Shown piece after piece: positions 21,712-32,461 of a stretch of 64,000 bases of DNA (positions are counted from its first letter, which is position 1; every line of letters starts with the position of its first letter). The notes under the pieces were generated by a model, which was not told where the DNA came from, searched no databases, and saw nothing but the letters and a program-made list of their open reading frames with translations. The position numbers and the translations under genes are program-made. This DNA is from Diphasiastrum complanatum (taxonomy: Eukaryota > Streptophyta > Lycopodiopsida > Lycopodiales > Lycopodiaceae): contig CM055112.1 of NCBI GenBank assembly GCA_029204225.1, positions 22,944,578 to 23,008,577 on the forward strand. Reading direction: 5' to 3'.

Positions 21712-22201
21712 AATCCATCTTCAAGAAAAGGTAAATTTTTTGGATATAGTGAGGTGAGCAAGGTTTACATTCCTACTACTAACAAAGTGTTGGTAGAGAT
21801 GTCATTTTTTATGAGGGGAACATTCTAAAAGTATCTTCAAGTATTATTGATGGTGATGTGGATGGATATAACATTATTGATGTTGATGTAAATGATCCTA
21901 TTTTAGATGGTGATGAGGATGGACCTTGATCAAGTCAAAAGCCAAGGAGAACATCAAGGGAAAGACAAATGCCTTCAAGGCTCACATATGATGAGAAAGG
22001 TAAGCAAGTTGTTGGAGGTACACACTTTGCTTTCCTAACCTCTTTTGATGAACCTACATGTGTAGATAAAGCAAAAAACAAAGAGGAGTGGATCCAAACA
22101 ATGGATTTTGAGTGTCAAGCCCTTATGAAGAATGGAACATGGAGATTTGTGGAGTTACCTAAGGACAAGAAAGCTATTGGATGCAAATGGATCTTCAAGG
22201 T
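21712..22201 (+). pseudogene. Copia pol fragment (integrase tail to RT start)
   Basis: The reading shows GYSEVSKVYIPTTNKV, then RDVIFYEGN, an acidic Asp-rich linker, SRLTYDEKGKQVV, EEWIQTMDFECQALMKNGTW and KKAIGCKWIFKV. These are the standard landmarks from the end of integrase into the start of Copia RT. It stops exactly at the RT motif KWIFK, where sequence from a minus-strand Copia element begins. Stops and frameshifts occur upstream. Confidence 0.8.
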
Positions 22202-23622
22202 ACTATTGTCAGACCTCAGGGCTTTAATCTTCTTCCTAGTTTCTTTCTTTGCATGCTCCTTGAAGATTTTGAAGCAATTGAAAGCTTCTGATTTCTTCTT
22301 GATAAAGTGTACCATTGTCCTTCTAGAAAATTCATCAATAAAAGTGATAAAGTACTTTGCATCCTTCAATGAAGGATTTTGCATTGGGCCACATATGTGT
22401 ATATGTACAACATCTAATAATCCTCTAGCAACATGTTGATGGATTGATCTAAATCATTTCCTAGACTGCTTATCGACTAAAGAGTCTTGATAGACACGTA
22501 ATTCGACTTTCTTATCTAGAACAATCGATTGCTTAGATTTGTGTAATACAGTATCATGAATCAAATGACCAAGTCCATAATGACAAAGTAAACTTTTATT
22601 GATATGTACAAAAGTACTGAGAGCCTGACTAGAGACAAAAAAAACAATGAGTTAATCTATACAAGTATCCATGCCTCTTTTTGAGTGCTAGGATCTTGCG
22701 TATCCTATCGACTAGTTTACATTGATCAGATTCAAATTCTACTTTGTGTCCTAGATTTATAATTTTGCTTACAAAGAGCAGATTTTTAGAAAAATTCGGT
22801 ACATGCAAGGCACTTGAAAGTAGTTTGGATTGATCATTTGCAAAGCTTAATCTTACAGTACCTTCACCTTTGATAGCATGTGTGCTATTGTCGCCCAGGT
22901 GAACATATCTCTTGGTACTGTAAGACGTATAGGACTCAAAATAGTCGATATGGCTAGTCATATGTTGTGTGTGGCTCTGGAATCCAAAAACCAGGAGCTG
23001 TCGTTTGATGTTTCTTGATGGCTAGTCATGAAAGCATCGTGATCTGCTACTTGATTAGGCTGTGCTACTTCTGCAGCTATATTTTCCATCTGATTCAATT
23101 GCCTTTTGCTATTGTTCTTGGCTTGTAGTATGCGACAATCTTGAATTTCATGTTTAGTTTTTTTGTAGTATCTACAAAATAGCTTCTTCTTTGTCGCCAG
23201 GTTCGACTACTCTTGATGCTATATCAGGTTATGATTTTGCTTTGATTGCTTCAGGCCTTTTTTCTTCTACTTAGTCGAGCTTTTGTTGGTGATAATTGAG
23301 GAACTAGACGGTTCGTTTCTTCTGGTGTCTTCCTGCAACAACATTGTAATGACTCTTGAAAGAGTCAATTTTGGGTGTGTCATAATGATAATCATCCAGC
23401 TATCGTATGAACTTGGCAAGCTTGAAAGTAGTGTCATTATTGTGTCTTAATCGTCTATGACTGATCCTACAATGTCCATTTTCTTCAACAGATTCTTGAA
23501 CTGGTTGATGTGATTCTATAGGGAATCCCTATTTGCCATCTTGAGAGAGAAGAATTTTCTCTCTGAGATGTAGCTTGGAAGCTAAGTTGCGCACTTCATA
23601 GATGGTGCTCAAGATCATCCTT
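22202..23622 (-). pseudogene. Copia gag-protease-integrase remnant
   Basis: Minus-strand reading from 23622: gag with NLASKLHLREKILLSQ, HINQFKNLLKKMDIVG and PSSYDSWMIIM; zinc knuckle CRYYKKTKHEIQDC, whose second Cys is replaced by Tyr; protease region around SWFLDSRATHNM, where DSGA has become DSRA; YTSYSTKRYVHLGDNSTHAI, LLSSALHVPNFSKNLLFVS, a frame break, then AKYFITFIDEFSRRTMVHF and KIKALRSDN. It ends at 22202 within the integrase. It is the same family as the plus-strand element at 41208-44040. Many stops. Confidence 0.82.
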
Positions 23623-23698
23623 CAGCTTCTATCGGAAGCAGCATTGTCCGAAGACAACGAGGATGAAGAGGAGGGAAGCCTCCACTGTGTAGCCTTCT

Positions 23699-24362
23699 AT
23701 GGTACTTTATCCATCTCCTTCGAGGAGTAAGAGCAAAACCTTAGCTGGATCAAAGCCCGAGGGTTCTACTTCAAAAGTTCTCGATACCAAGAGTTCCACA
23801 GCATTGGATGCCACCGCACTGGATGACTATCTGGCAAGACCCTCAAGGAAGTTGCCGGAGAAATCTATAGTAAAGATCAAAAGACGCTACGATGATTGCA
23901 AGGAGTCTGATGAGTTTCGGAAGACCTACAAGAAGAGAGAGTGAGGGGGGGCCAAAAAAATAACGATTGAAGAATATCTAAAACTTAGTAACCTTGTGAA
24001 TGCCCTATGACCACAGCCCTCCTGGAGGATTGTAACGCTGCTGAATAATGACGAGCAGCTACAAGAATACCTAAGAGCATCGAATTGAAAAAGGACCGAT
24101 CCCTACTATGTGCCGATCAAAAGAAGGGATCCTTGGGAGAAAACAAAGGCTGCCGAGCGACAGGATAATTGGCCTATCACTCCAGGGATTGACCCCAGCT
24201 CAACCTTTGTAAAGTATCAGGACGCGCTCCTAAAGTTTGAATATACCTATAGGAGAAGTACGGATACCGTAGTCCAAGAAGGCGCTAACTAATGTTTATC
24301 TATAGCCTTTCTTGCAACACTGGAGTGCTACTGGGATAAAGTACTCACTAGCTGATTGCTGT
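23699..24362 (+). pseudogene. element X, domain B, second copy
   Basis: One frame runs from 23699 to about 24362, with TGA stops at 23942, 24008 and 24086 and a TAA near 24290. Landmarks are TALDDYLARPSRKL, TIEEYLKLSNLVNAL, SWRIVTLLNNDEQLQEYLRA, KRTDPYYVPIKRRDPWEK, WPITPGIDPSS, LLKFEYTYRRS and LSIAFLATLECYWDK. The minus-strand copy at 2996-3604 follows the same order. Just upstream (23640-23698) an acidic stretch, EDNEDEEEGSLHC, reads in another frame. I do not recognise the family; a retroelement gag-like product is inferred. Confidence 0.6.
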
Positions 24363-26600
24363 GCGTAGCCGACCGAAGGCTCAGGATGCAGCTCTTCTTT
24401 CCATTCAGAATACATCAGTTGTTGCTTCACTTTCACCATCCATGGGTCCTCTTCCTCAGGTTGATGCTGCTCCGGATTTACAGGTTGTTGTTGTGTGCCT
24501 TGTGCCTATATGCCTTGATTCATAGATATTGTATTCAGTGGTCATTCCTGGTTTCATTGATATTTAGGCCGTATACCTTGGTGGTATTTCTACTATTGCT
24601 TTTGCGCATACCTCAGATAGCCCTCCTGGTTCGGTGGTTGGTGCAGTATCTTCTCCATTGGTCTCTACATCTCCATCTCTTGAGTCCATTATGGCCAATG
24701 TTCTTGCTGATTTCTATGGGGTTCTTCACGGGTCCGTGTTTGGTGGTTCCCTCGCTATTGGTGATCAGGTTGTATCTTCTTTCGCTTTACTCCATGGGTT
24801 TCTACTTGAGGTTTGTGAACCGCCTCATGATTCATGCGCCTTTGGCCCTTATCGTGACACATTTTCCATCCGAGGATGTTTGCCAGATGGTCACTATCAG
24901 TTATCTAGAATATTTATATACTGGGATCTTTATAGATGAGTATACAGGCATCCTTTAGTCGCCTTGTGTTTCTACATATAGGTTTGTCGCAGTCCATGTT
25001 GATGCTATGGATATATGGCATTCCTAGTTATTATGTATAGCTTGGTTTCCATTTGGACCTGTTGATTGATGCTGGTTTCTCCATATTACTGACTACCTAT
25101 GGTGCGGATATCTCTATGATTATGCATGTGGCTCTCTATCTGTTCCTTGGATTGTTGCTCATTGTCAGGCTTGGCATATCCTGATGGCTTGGGTAAAATA
25201 TTGCCTCCTTGTCAGCACTGTTTGTCCAGGTGATCTTCAGATTCCCCGTCATTTCAGGTTGCTCCATATCGCTTAGTCTGCGATGCTGCGTTGCCACTTT
25301 GTTCTGGTTTTTCGAGACCATCAGAATACCTTGAGAGAGTTCCTTCTCCTCTCTTGGATAGTTTTTGCGGATGTTGTCGCCATATACTTCAATATTGCTC
25401 ATATGTGCTTTCATACTCATCCCCAGCTACACGTGGATATTGATCCAATGCTTGCTACTGATTCCTCGTTCTAGTGTATTTCTTCTATTCCTCACTTGTG
25501 CGCCTGGTGTAAACTTTGGGATTACACTTGCGGCTAGTTTCACCCGATTCTCCATCCGTTTTTGGCGTATCGTATGATAAATTGGTATGTCCATATGAGG
25601 TCTTTCTGGATGAGTTTCTCGAGTACAATTTTTCAGTTGAGGCCTCTACTATTTCTAGATTTGTTGCTATTGTTTTTATGCATCATGTTTTTTTAGATGC
25701 ATTGATTTCTTGGACCTTTTGGAGCTTTTGGCATGATGCTTTCTCGTGATAGGGGCCTTGAAGGTACCGTGTGCCATTGCTACTTCTCATTCATGGGCCT
25801 TGTGGATACCTTGGGCTTTTGACCATGCTGGTGCACATTTCTCCATTTTAGCTATCCTTTGTCAGGATGATCTCTTTATGATCCATGTTTCCTGGCATAT
25901 CCCTTGCTTTTCCATGCTATTACAGCGTGTCTGTCATCCTGCTTATGTTCCTACTCCTTGGTGCTGGTCTTCCGATGCTGCTATATTTTCTTGGGGCACC
26001 TATATCACTGAGTTTGCACATATGGTTGATGGTTACATATATGATGCGGCTATTCGCGATGAGTGTCCATCTCTTTTCCAGTTTCCTTATTGGCTTCCCG
26101 TTGCTGATGCAGTTCTACCTTCTTGGGCTTTTTGTATACCTTGGTATGATGTCCCTATCTTTTGGACTGATCCTCTACTATCTTGGGCATTATAGATACC
26201 TTGGCATTCCTGGTTGCTGCTTGATCTTCTTATAGTTCCTTGGCATTCCTAGTTGTTCCATATTGCTTGGTTTCAGATGACGTGGCTAAGATGTTCCCTT
26301 CGTCGCCATGATGTTGATCCTGAGCTGTTCCCTTTCTTACCAGCTGCCATTCACCAGGTTCGCCTTCACCATAGTCAATGCTGCCAACAGATTCAGTTTT
26401 TGGTCCAGTTGGACGGTCATCATGTTGAGGAGGCCACATGGGAGCCTATTGATGTCTTTTATCATACATCATTACTTGCGGATCAGGATCATGCTCTTGC
26501 TGCACTTGTTGATTCCTCTACATCAGATGCTGCTCTAGTTGTTGATGCACCAGGGCTTGGTGCTGTTCTATCCAGTTTCTTTTCGACATTTGGGTCTTTT
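24363..26600. other. T/G/C-rich word-repeat region, no gene recognised
   Basis: A long pyrimidine- and G-rich stretch in which words such as ATACCTTGG, TTGGCATTCCTGG, CCATATTGCTTGG and TGGCATATCC recur irregularly (near 24570, 25015, 25270, 25800, 26140, 26200, 26235 and 26255). The open frames are Leu/Phe/Trp-rich by composition, shift constantly and resemble no protein family. I interpret it as decayed non-coding retroelement sequence that grew from short repeats. Confidence 0.4.
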
Positions 26601-27500
26601 TTTGTGTCATGGAGAGTTATGGACTCTTTCATTACATTCATCGCGTCCATTTACATTCACTTTACTTTATGCATAAGCAGGCCTTAAGCCCTTTTTATTC
26701 ATTAGTAACACTTAGACTATATAGTTGGCCTTTGGCCTTATTATTCATTATAAGGCCATTTGGACATATGACTGGAGAGTGGGGACCTTCTTGGAGGGCG
26801 CACTATTATCCCTCCCAGTTGGGCCCTAGCCACCGAAAGCTTCATTTTAGGGCTTCCTCTTGGCTATAAGTAGGGAAACTGTGTCATTTGTTATTCAGCT
26901 GATGATATTGATCTCTCTCTTTAGTCTCCTTAATCTCTCTCTTTCTTGCTTTCTAGGGTTAAGTCTTGCTTATGTGTTGTTTTCATAGCTTAAGTCTTGC
27001 TTATGTGATGGTTTCATAGCTTAGCTCTAGATCAGCTGTGACTCCATTCATAACTGTATACATAGAGGCCTCCTCCATGATTTTTGAAGCACTAGATATT
27101 GTACTGGAATGCTACTGCATTGTTAATTAAAAGATCTTCCTATTTGCGTTTCCATCTATGCTCCATTTTCATGCATTAAGTCCAAGTATTGATGTATGAA
27201 TGTGTTTTGTTGTTGATTCTCCTCTTTTAAGTTTGGATTTGTGATTAAGATCAAGTAGACTCTGCAGGGCCTTGTGGTAGATCAATACCATTCTAATCTA
27301 ATGCTGCTTTGTGCTTGACTTTCTGAGGAGTTCTTGTTACAATTGTTGAGTGATAATTGTAGTAAGCACTTTGTAGGATTGCAGATCCTAGTTGTTTCCG
27401 TTTTGTTGATTCTGGTGTTTTCAATAGGTGTAGTTTCAAATCCATTCCCTGTTCTTACTTAGATTAGTGTAGCAATAATCTACAATTTGTAAGAACTCAA
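26601..27500 (+). repeat. LTR-like region with promoter TATA and a 31-bp duplication
   Basis: GGCTATAAGTAGGG at 26868-26881 is a strong plant TATA context. It is followed by a CT-rich leader (TCTCTCTTTAGTCTCC) and a 31-bp direct duplication starting at 26959 and 26990 (TTAAGTCTTGCTTATGTG then TTTCATAGC). No gene follows, which fits a solitary or truncated LTR. No partner LTR was found, so the ends are unknown. Confidence 0.45.
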
Positions 27501-28739
27501 GAAACAATTTGTAGAACATAGGAATTCGAATTCTGATAGATTCAGATCAAAGTTGAGCATCCATTATCAGTAGGATCAAGATTAGGTCGTAGATGTACTA
27601 ATTGACAAGAAGGTACATCTCCATTGCATTACCATTATATTGCAACTCATAGAAGTTAGGAGTTGGCAGACCCTGTCGGTTGATAGCTGGCTGGAATCTG
27701 TCGATCAAATAATGCGCTAGTAGAAAGAGAAATTTCAGCAAACAGTAATTTCGAGAATTTCCTGTCGTGCTTTGGTTTGGAAGAAGGTTGGGAATGTACA
27801 AGATCTGAAAAATGAAAAAAACTACAATTGTCTATATCTATGAGGTAGTAATAAAATGACTAAATTTTTCAAGAAGATCAACAAGTTGAAAACGATTCTC
27901 ATAAACTAACTTATCTATATCAAAGGTGGAAAAGAAAAGAGAAATAAAGTAATCAATTTGTTCGGAGGGAATTTCACTAATAGCTAAGAAATCCCTCAGT
28001 TTATCCTCTTAAGATGTCAAAATAGACATAGTAATAAATGTAAAAAAAGTAAAAAATACCATTTCAACGCATGAAAACAAGGGCAGAACCCTAAGCAGAT
28101 AAAGAACCACATGTTGATTAGATATTTGAGAAAAATAGAAGGATAGTGATTCAACGCGCAAAGGGGAAGAATGCGAGTATACCAGTAGACTATGGCACGT
28201 TGAATACCCGCGCGTTGAATCGATACACGAGGAAAGAGCACCAGAAGGGAAAAAGCTCAAAGAAAAATAGATAGCAAACTAATAAAACGTTGAGCTGCCT
28301 CTTCATTTGTATATACAGGTGTCGTTATTGAATCAAAGGCATAAACTTGTCAGATTTGCAACGGATAGGGGATGCTACTGTATGACAACCAATTACTTGG
28401 GTACATGTGAAACATGCGTTAATTTAATAGTTATCATGACAAAAAAATTGCACTTCCGTAATTTATGAGCGCCGAATTGAAGACTGTCATGAAATGACAC
28501 CTAGGCAGTATTGATTTAAAAATGTAATTAAAAAAGAATTGATCAAATTTGCATGAGATCCTAAAATTTATGATCGTCGAATTTGAGACTAATATGACCT
28601 GACACATACCTAGTTATGATATCAAAATTGTAAAGAGGATAATGATTGCTAATGCGAGTTGCAAATGCGTCTCATGCCCCTCCCCCCCCCATTCGTATAT
28701 AACTCAAATGCTCAATATCATTGCTTATGGAGAAACATT
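27501..28739. other. no gene recognised
   Basis: Unassigned, with a run of ten C near 28682. Near 28148-28240 the words TTCAACGCGC and CGCGCGTTGAATCGATAC form an inverted pair. They share TTGAATCGAT-type sequence with the minisatellite at 29265-29600. Confidence 0.35.
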
Positions 28740-29265
28740 AACTAGCATAAACTAAAAACATAGCAAATGGAAAATAACACACAAATCGCCACAAAAGCAT
28801 AAGCAAAGATGATTAGCAATTGTGGATGCTTGAGCTCCCAAAATGATAGAGTCTCCTCCCCTCTATTAAGCATGAAAAATAGGGTACAAATGGTGCCTTT
28901 TTATAAATGGGGAAGGCCCTTGCCCCAGAATCCTATTGGCTAATATGTACATTGATCCTATCCATTCATCTTGGACCCAACTTAATCCAAGGGTCCACAA
29001 AAAGTACATTAGAAATCACAAGATTCATGTGAGTCCAAAATTGGACCCAACTTAAAAAAGTTTAATACTAAGTTCTAGCTTGACTTTGGGCCTCAAGTTT
29101 TATTTTAATCACAAAAGGGCCCAAGTCTATTATTTCTATTTACATTTAACTTGCGTGCTCATTGGGCCATGGGCTTATCTGCGCAGGAAGCCATGCCCTC
29201 GCAACACATTTATTCACCCATTTTATTTATTTGCTCTGTGTTGGGAATACTCCAACAACCAAAAA
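28740..29265 (+). repeat. element X 5' flank and coding start, third copy
   Basis: Matches the reverse complement of 6330-6819. It carries TTTTTATAAATGGGG (28897-28911), a plausible TATA box for this LTR. The match runs into the start of domain A (GCAGGAAGCC, CCTCGCAAC, TTTTATTTATTT, TGTTGGGAATAC). It then stops near 29265, where the 79-bp minisatellite begins, so the rest of X is not here. Confidence 0.6.
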
Positions 29266-29600
29266 ATTTCACGACCTCCTCACTATTATCGCTCACTCAC
29301 ACTCTCGCTCCCGACATCGATTCAACACGCACACTACATTCTCCAGCACTGCCATCAACTTCTCTACGTGCTCAATCGATATTCCACGTCCGATATCGAT
29401 TCAACGTGCACACTGCATTCTCCCTCATTGCCCATAGCTTCTCTGGCGCTCAATCGATATGTCCACATCCGATATCGATTCAACTCGCATAATGAGGTTT
29501 CTCCTTCGTAAGAAAGCCCTTTTGCACGTTCAATCGATATTGGATTTCTCATATCGTTTCAATGTGCAGAAGGCATTTTACCTGCAAGGGACAGCACTCT
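29265..29600. repeat. 79-bp minisatellite, about 3.5 copies
   Basis: The word CCGATATCGATTCAAC or a close variant starts at 29311, 29390, 29469 and 29548, a constant spacing of 79 bases. Each unit also carries CAATCGATAT about 25 bases before the next start, so AATCGATAT and ATATCGATT face each other around a 10-base spacer. Because 79 is not a multiple of 3, the open frames across it are accidental. Confidence 0.9.
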
Positions 29601-29667
29601 TGTACATGCACGAACTTAGCAAAAACAAAGGCTCAACCACTTAGGTAGAATGCCATACAAGCTGTTG

Positions 29668-30018
29668 TGGGCGACGAAGATCACCTCCACCTCCACCTTC
29701 ATCTCAAAGATAGAAAGCAACACCAAGGAGAGTGGGTCATCCCAGAGACCCAGCATGGATGAAAGATATTAAAGACTTCAAAAAACTGTGAACCCCTTGA
29801 TTCCCAATGCTCACATGCAAAGATGTATCAAGCAAGTGACTAGGGATATTTTAGCAGATGTAAGGTGGACTGTGACTACAATTGAAACACTGCACAAAGC
29901 TTATGATGATTTTCAAATAAAATTCTTTTCAGATTGTGTTGTAGCTGCTATACATGGAAGAAGAGTAACAATACTAGGGGGTGTAAAGACCCATCAGTAA
30001 AGCTACTAAGATGAGGAC
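29668..30018 (+). pseudogene. histone H3-fold retropseudogene, CENH3-like
   Basis: Three frame segments together look like an H3 protein. An N-tail part has GRRRSPPPPPSSQR, a stop, KATPRRVGHPRDP and then MKDIKDFKK. After a one-base frame change near 29785 comes TVNPLIPNAHMQR, then VTRDILADVRWT, FFSDCVVAAIHGRRVTIL and GG. After a further shift there is KDPSVKLLR. In plant CENH3 the matching positions are an RPG-x5-EIR-x-FQK segment, N-x-LIP-x-A, RWT in loop 1 (canonical H3 has RFQS) and LF-x-D with AIH-x-RRVT. No intron is seen although plant CENH3 genes have several, so a retrocopy is inferred. One stop and two frameshifts show that it is not functional. An alternative is a diverged canonical H3 copy. 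Confidence 0.55.
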
Positions 30019-30309
30019 AAGATCAACACATGAAGAGCTAGTGGGAGCCAAACCATCCAACCAACTGAGATGTATCCAAACACATTGTATTTTGAGCCAC
30101 GATGACTGAATGCAAGAGAGGAGAGGATCCTAGCTCAACTAGGCCGAGTTTCTACAAGATATAGGCCCCAAAAGTTGAGGAATACAAATCTTTGTATAGA
30201 AGATTTATGGATTAACTTATAAATGATTCGGGTAAGGATCTAAATGTGGTGTCATACTAGTATAATTGAATTCTTGATTTCTGAATTTTGTGTTGATATT
30301 TCATATGAG

Positions 30310-30755
30310 GGATGAGTATGATACATTTGCCCAGAATTTTCGGCCACCTCGACTTGCTTCACCTGTTGCTGCCACCACTTCAGGGAGGAAGAGGAAGTAG
30401 GTTGAACCAAAGAAGCTACCACAACAACCATTCAACATGTTGTTGTCAAAAAGAAAAGATCCTCAACCCTCCAAAGAAAGTGAGGGGCTATTCTAAAGCC
30501 AGTAGCTTCTCCAACACCAACCCCTTGTTCCCCCTCTTCTTCCTCTTTCTCTTCTTTTTTTTCCTCTTCTTCATCTTCATCATCTCTTCCCAAGTATCCA
30601 TCCAAGTCCCCTTCTAAATCCCCATCCAAGTCTCCTTCCAAATCCCCATCCAAGTCCCCTTCCAAATCTCCTCAGAAATAAGTTTCGAAATCTCCTTCCA
30701 AATCTCCTCTCAAGACACAGAAATCGGTTTCTAAATCCCCTCCCAAATTTATTGA
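30310..30755 (+). pseudogene. Lys/Ser/Pro repeat ORF remnant (SPSK repeats)
   Basis: The N-part reads DTFAQNFRPPRLASPV, then SGRKRK, a TAG and VEPKKLPQQP. After a frame change it continues with KPVASPTPTPCSP, a Ser run and tandem SPSK units (about 30597-30735; period 12 bases, with a 24-base pattern from alternating codons): one YPSK, five SPSK, SPQK, a TAA, SPSK, SPLK and later SPPK. S-P-x-K is the cyclin-dependent-kinase target form and occurs in histone tails and chromatin proteins, but no domain is present, so I assign no function. It lies about 300 bp downstream of the H3-like pseudogene on the same strand. Stops and shifts show decay. Confidence 0.45.
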
Positions 30756-31730
30756 ATAGTTCACACAACTCTCTTCTCCACCTCGCTCTACTGGTGAGGA
30801 ATTAGATTCATTTTTGAATGTGATGATCAATACTTTTTTTTTTTCGGATGATACATTGAGTCGTGTTTTGTATCTCTTCTCGCCCCTCCTCCATTAACTT
30901 TTGTAAATTCTAATAAATATGTATAGTACGATCAATTACTTTTCAGTCATCTAAAATCTTTCAGTCCCCTCCCCTTACAAAAATGAATCATACTCTGACT
31001 TTGCTAGACACATAGGAATAAGAAAATAAAGATAAAATGTTAGGGGACAATGTTGGAGAGAGGTGTATTTGATTTTTTCTAGAATATCATCAAACACCAA
31101 TATTTGTAGATTTAGAACTATTGCCTATCTATTTTCTTTCTAGTATTTATTATCCCTATTTTCAAGACACTTATCTTGATAGATATGTGCAAAATGTGAG
31201 AACAAAAGCACCATTGATTTTGGTGCCACATATATACAAGTAAGTGAGCTTTTTTCACAAATTAGCTAATGCTATATTTCTTGAGATATCATGTTTAGAC
31301 TTTTATCCTAACTCAACCATCGCCACCTAGCTCTCACAATGAAACTTGATGTCGATAACCTGTTGGTTGGATATCATGTGTCCAACTTGCTAATTTAACT
31401 AATCAGTTACTCTCCATCGTTGCCACTCAATTTAGTTGGGCGTGAAGTCTACGACTCCAACCCGTTGAGCTGCCAGCTGGTAGCGTGAAAAATTCCCCTT
31501 CGTTTGTTTTGTTTCCTTCGTTAGCTTTCACTCATTTTGTTTCTTTCATATCTTTTTGGTTTGCGTCCCTTTGCGATTTGCGATCTTGGAGATATGTTTA
31601 CGATTCACGAATGATTCGCGAATCGTTTGTGCTTCGAGTCAACGGACGTTGACTTCCGCAAATTGTTCTCGTTCAACCTTTGCTTCATGTTCGTGTTGCG
31701 GCAAAGTGGCAGGAGTTCACCGTTTCTGAC
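30756..31730. other. no gene recognised
   Basis: AT-rich sequence with T runs (near 30834-30842) and no frame or repeat that I can assign. Confidence 0.4.
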
Positions 31731-31759
31731 ATCTCTCTCTCTCTCTCTCTCTCTCTCTA
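31731..31759. repeat. (CT)n microsatellite
   Basis: An uninterrupted CT dinucleotide run of about 14 units, followed at once by ATAAATCAC. Confidence 0.95.
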
Positions 31760-32461
31760 TAAATCACTAACTCTAAGGAGCTAGCTACTTAAGACCTTTT
31801 GGTCGTTTGATCACTCTGTGTATCTACAGATTGTTCAACTCACTACTCTCTATCTCGCACCTTCTCTTCGCTTAGATACATATTTATAGCTGTCAGAGTC
31901 TTTTGATTTATTGTAATTACAGTTTACAAGATGATTAACAACCATTTAAACAAGATCCGTAGATCCGTTATTGGAGCATCATGAAGGAGGAGAAGTACAG
32001 AGTAACATATTCTCCGTATGCGTCGTAGTGCAAGGATGTAGGTCATGATGGCCGTAGTCTGTCCGCAGTCGTTTGAACAATTGCTGGCCGTTCGTTCAGC
32101 AAGTGATCATTTGCTTCCTTTGTTGGTAACCGTAAGTGATAACTTACGGATCTAACCGATGAGATGGGTCAACTTCGTAGGGATGATATCATAGGAACTC
32201 GCAAATCGTTGTCACTGTCGACTTCGTTGATAACCGTAAGTAGGTTGCTTATGTTTCCAGATGGTTGAGGAGAGTTGACTCTGGTCATGGCTTCCATCGT
32301 AGGAGATCGTAAGAAGGTCACTTGTGGTGGTCGACGAGATTTTACATTATGTTGCCATTGAAGACTCTGCAAGTGCTCGTAGATAGTAACCTACAGGTTT
32401 TAACGACTCCTTGTGGTCTATGGTTTATTGTGGTTTGCGGTTTGAGTTGTGCATCTCCGTA
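31760..32461 (-). repeat. probable 3' LTR or 3' non-coding part of the downstream Copia element
   Basis: On the minus strand GCTATAAATA at 31881-31890 gives a TATA box in the orientation of the Copia pol at 32462-34985. The region lies directly 3' of that pol, where an LTR is expected. The words CTTACGGTTA(T/C)CAAC occur twice (near 32125 and 32228). No second LTR copy was found, so the borders are uncertain. Confidence 0.4.

Noticed and set aside
24356-24958. 200-codon Leu/Phe-rich plus frame that looks like a multi-pass membrane protein
   Set aside because: Hydrophobicity follows from the T-rich composition. Other frames of the same DNA are equally open, there is no family match, and the following 1.6 kb gives similar accidental frames.
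25746-26195. 149-codon Trp/His/Phe-rich frame
   Set aside because: Same T/G/C-rich word-repeat region, with unusual residue composition and no conserved motif.
29080-29511. Overlapping frames of 90-140 codons on plus
   Set aside because: They run through the 79-bp minisatellite and change frame with each unit. Only the first part (before 29265) has a homologue, in the element X 5' end.
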